Below the pieces are notes generated by a model. It did not search any database. It saw only the letters and a program-made list of their open reading frames with translations, and had not been told where the DNA came from. From positions 3,348,001 through 3,412,000 of the forward strand of contig NZ_CP011409.1 of the NCBI RefSeq assembly GCF_001267925.1: 64,000 nucleotides of DNA, written 5' to 3'. Positions 63,118-64,000 of this stretch are shown piece by piece (position 1 is the first letter of the stretch; every line of letters starts with the position of its first letter). Source of the stretch: Herbaspirillum hiltneri N3 (GTDB lineage Bacteria; Pseudomonadota; Gammaproteobacteria; Burkholderiales; Burkholderiaceae_D). Made by a program: the position numbers and the translations under genes.

Positions 63118-63912
63118 ATGAATATCCTGATTGTGTACGCCCATCCCGAACCGCGATCGCTCAACGGTTCGCTAAAGGATTTCGCCGTCGCCCGCCTGAA
63201 AGAGGCCGGCCACGCCGTGCAGGTGTCCGACCTGTACGCGATGAACTGGAAAGCACCGATCGATGCCGACGACAGCCTGGCGCCGCGCACCGGTGAGCGC
63301 TTCGATGCATCGCTGGCGTCGATGCACGCCTTCGAGAACGGCCTGCAAAGCGAGGACATCGTGCGCGAGCAGGACAAGCTGCGCTGGGCCGACACGGTGA
63401 TACTGCAATTTCCGCTGTGGTGGTATTCGATGCCAGCCATCATGAAGGGCTGGGTGGAACGCGTATACGCTTACGGCTTCGCCTATGGCGTCGGCGAACA
63501 TTCCGATGCGCACTGGGGAGACCGTTTCGGCGAAGGCACGCTGGCGGGCAAGCGCGCGATGGTGATCGTGACCACCGGCGGCTGGGAGTCGCACTATGCA
63601 GCACGCGGCATCAACGGGCCGATCGACGACCTGCTGTTCCCTATCCACCATGGCATCCTGTATTACCCCGGCTTTGAAGTACTGCCGCCGTTCGTGGTGT
63701 ACCGTACCGGCAAGATCGACGCGGCGCGCTACGCCGGCATCCGGACAGCGCTCGGCGAACGTCTCGACAAGCTGGAGAGCACCACGCCGATCGCCTTCCG
63801 GCCACAGAACGCCGGCGACTACGCTATTCCGGCGCTGACGCTGCGCGAGGACATTGCACCTGGGGTGACGGGTTTTGCTGCGCATGTGCGCGATGCGGCA
63901 GAGGCGCGTTGA
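63118..63912 (+). CDS. NAD(P)H:quinone oxidoreductase (flavodoxin-2 fold)
   Basis: A 264-residue FMN/FAD flavodoxin-like NAD(P)H dehydrogenase of the DT-diaphorase/MdaB type. ILIVYAHPEPRSLNGSLKDF binds the flavin phosphate; QFPLWWYSMPAIMKGWVERVYAYGFAYG and VTTGGWESHYAARGING are family signatures. Two-electron reduction of quinones or related electrophiles in the cytoplasm. Induction through the divergent LysR is likely. Confidence 0.94.
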   Translation: MNILIVYAHPEPRSLNGSLKDFAVARLKEAGHAVQVSDLYAMNWKAPIDADDSLAPRTGERFDASLASMHAFENGLQSEDIVREQDKLRWADTVILQFPLWWYSMPAIMKGWVERVYAYGFAYGVGEHSDAHWGDRFGEGTLAGKRAMVIVTTGGWESHYAARGINGPIDDLLFPIHHGILYYPGFEVLPPFVVYRTGKIDAARYAGIRTALGERLDKLESTTPIAFRPQNAGDYAIPALTLREDIAPGVTGFAAHVRDAAEAR

Positions 63913-63981
63913 GAAGCCGAAGAGATCAAGAGATCGTTGCCGCCCGCTGCCTGGCGAGGGTTCCGGAACTGCAACAGTTGA

Positions 63982-63999
63982 CGCCTCCCTCAGGAGGCG
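63982..63999. terminator. Possible terminator cut by the window end
   Basis: CGCCTCC/GGAGGCG with loop CTCA is the last thing in the window; any T-run would lie beyond it. Confidence 0.45.
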
Positions 64000-64000
64000 G

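Overview
The window is chromosomal DNA from a betaproteobacterium, most likely Oxalobacteraceae (Herbaspirillum-like). The evidence is uniformly GC-rich coding sequence, the iscRSUA-hscBA-fdx-iscX order, the thrS-infC-rpmI-rplT-pheST-ihfA-merR block, a three-cysteine IscR with a widened cluster loop, and an epsE/epsF/epsG/epsL exopolysaccharide locus typical of that family. This placement is inferred from gene families and order, not from a database search. No insertion sequence, prophage or CRISPR array was seen.

Layout. 1-2.4 kb: end of a chaperone-usher fimbrial operon (usher cut by the left edge, plus a pilin/adhesin-like subunit). 2.5-5.4 kb: a DUF1800/DUF1501 secreted-protein pair. 5.5-12 kb (minus strand): a complete Fe-S assembly operon behind an IscR-type promoter, with a LysE/RhtB exporter gene inserted between hscB and hscA and a terminator hairpin between iscA and hscB. 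12-16 kb: a TonB-like membrane protein, a tiny lipoprotein, glycerate kinase and a luciferase-like monooxygenase. 16.3-36 kb: a large exopolysaccharide locus. It has a long translationally coupled plus-strand operon (export, chain length, kinase, flippase, glycosyltransferase, polymerase, glycosidase, EpsL barrel, acyltransferase, deacetylase), a convergent minus operon (WecG-type transferase, priming transferase, FemAB-like protein), and a further plus pair (glycosyltransferase and a GMC oxidoreductase fused to an aldo/keto reductase).

36-45.6 kb (minus strand): translation genes. The upstream region of thrS contains a Thr-rich leader peptide followed by a rho-independent terminator, an apparent transcription attenuator. 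infC seems to start at AUA, the infC-rpmI spacer is full of hairpins, and pheS is preceded by an in-frame Phe-rich extension whose Shine-Dalgarno and AUG lie in a hairpin. Directly upstream of the thrS promoter sit three tandem copies of a structured element whose stems co-vary while the loop stays fixed: the best candidate in the window for an uncharacterised RNA system.

45.6-52.6 kb: a 2-hydroxyacid/glyoxylate-type catabolic operon (class V aminotransferase, MFS transporter, tiny ORF, FAD/Fe-S dehydrogenase) divergent from a GntR/FCD regulator, with two copies of one palindrome, one over the gntR start codon. 52.8-57 kb: tRNA-Val, relA, a RidA protein, an alpha/beta hydrolase, tRNA-Leu. 57-64 kb: SDR oxidoreductase, EamA transporter, LysR regulator, a hybrid sensor kinase, and a divergent LysR/quinone-oxidoreductase pair.
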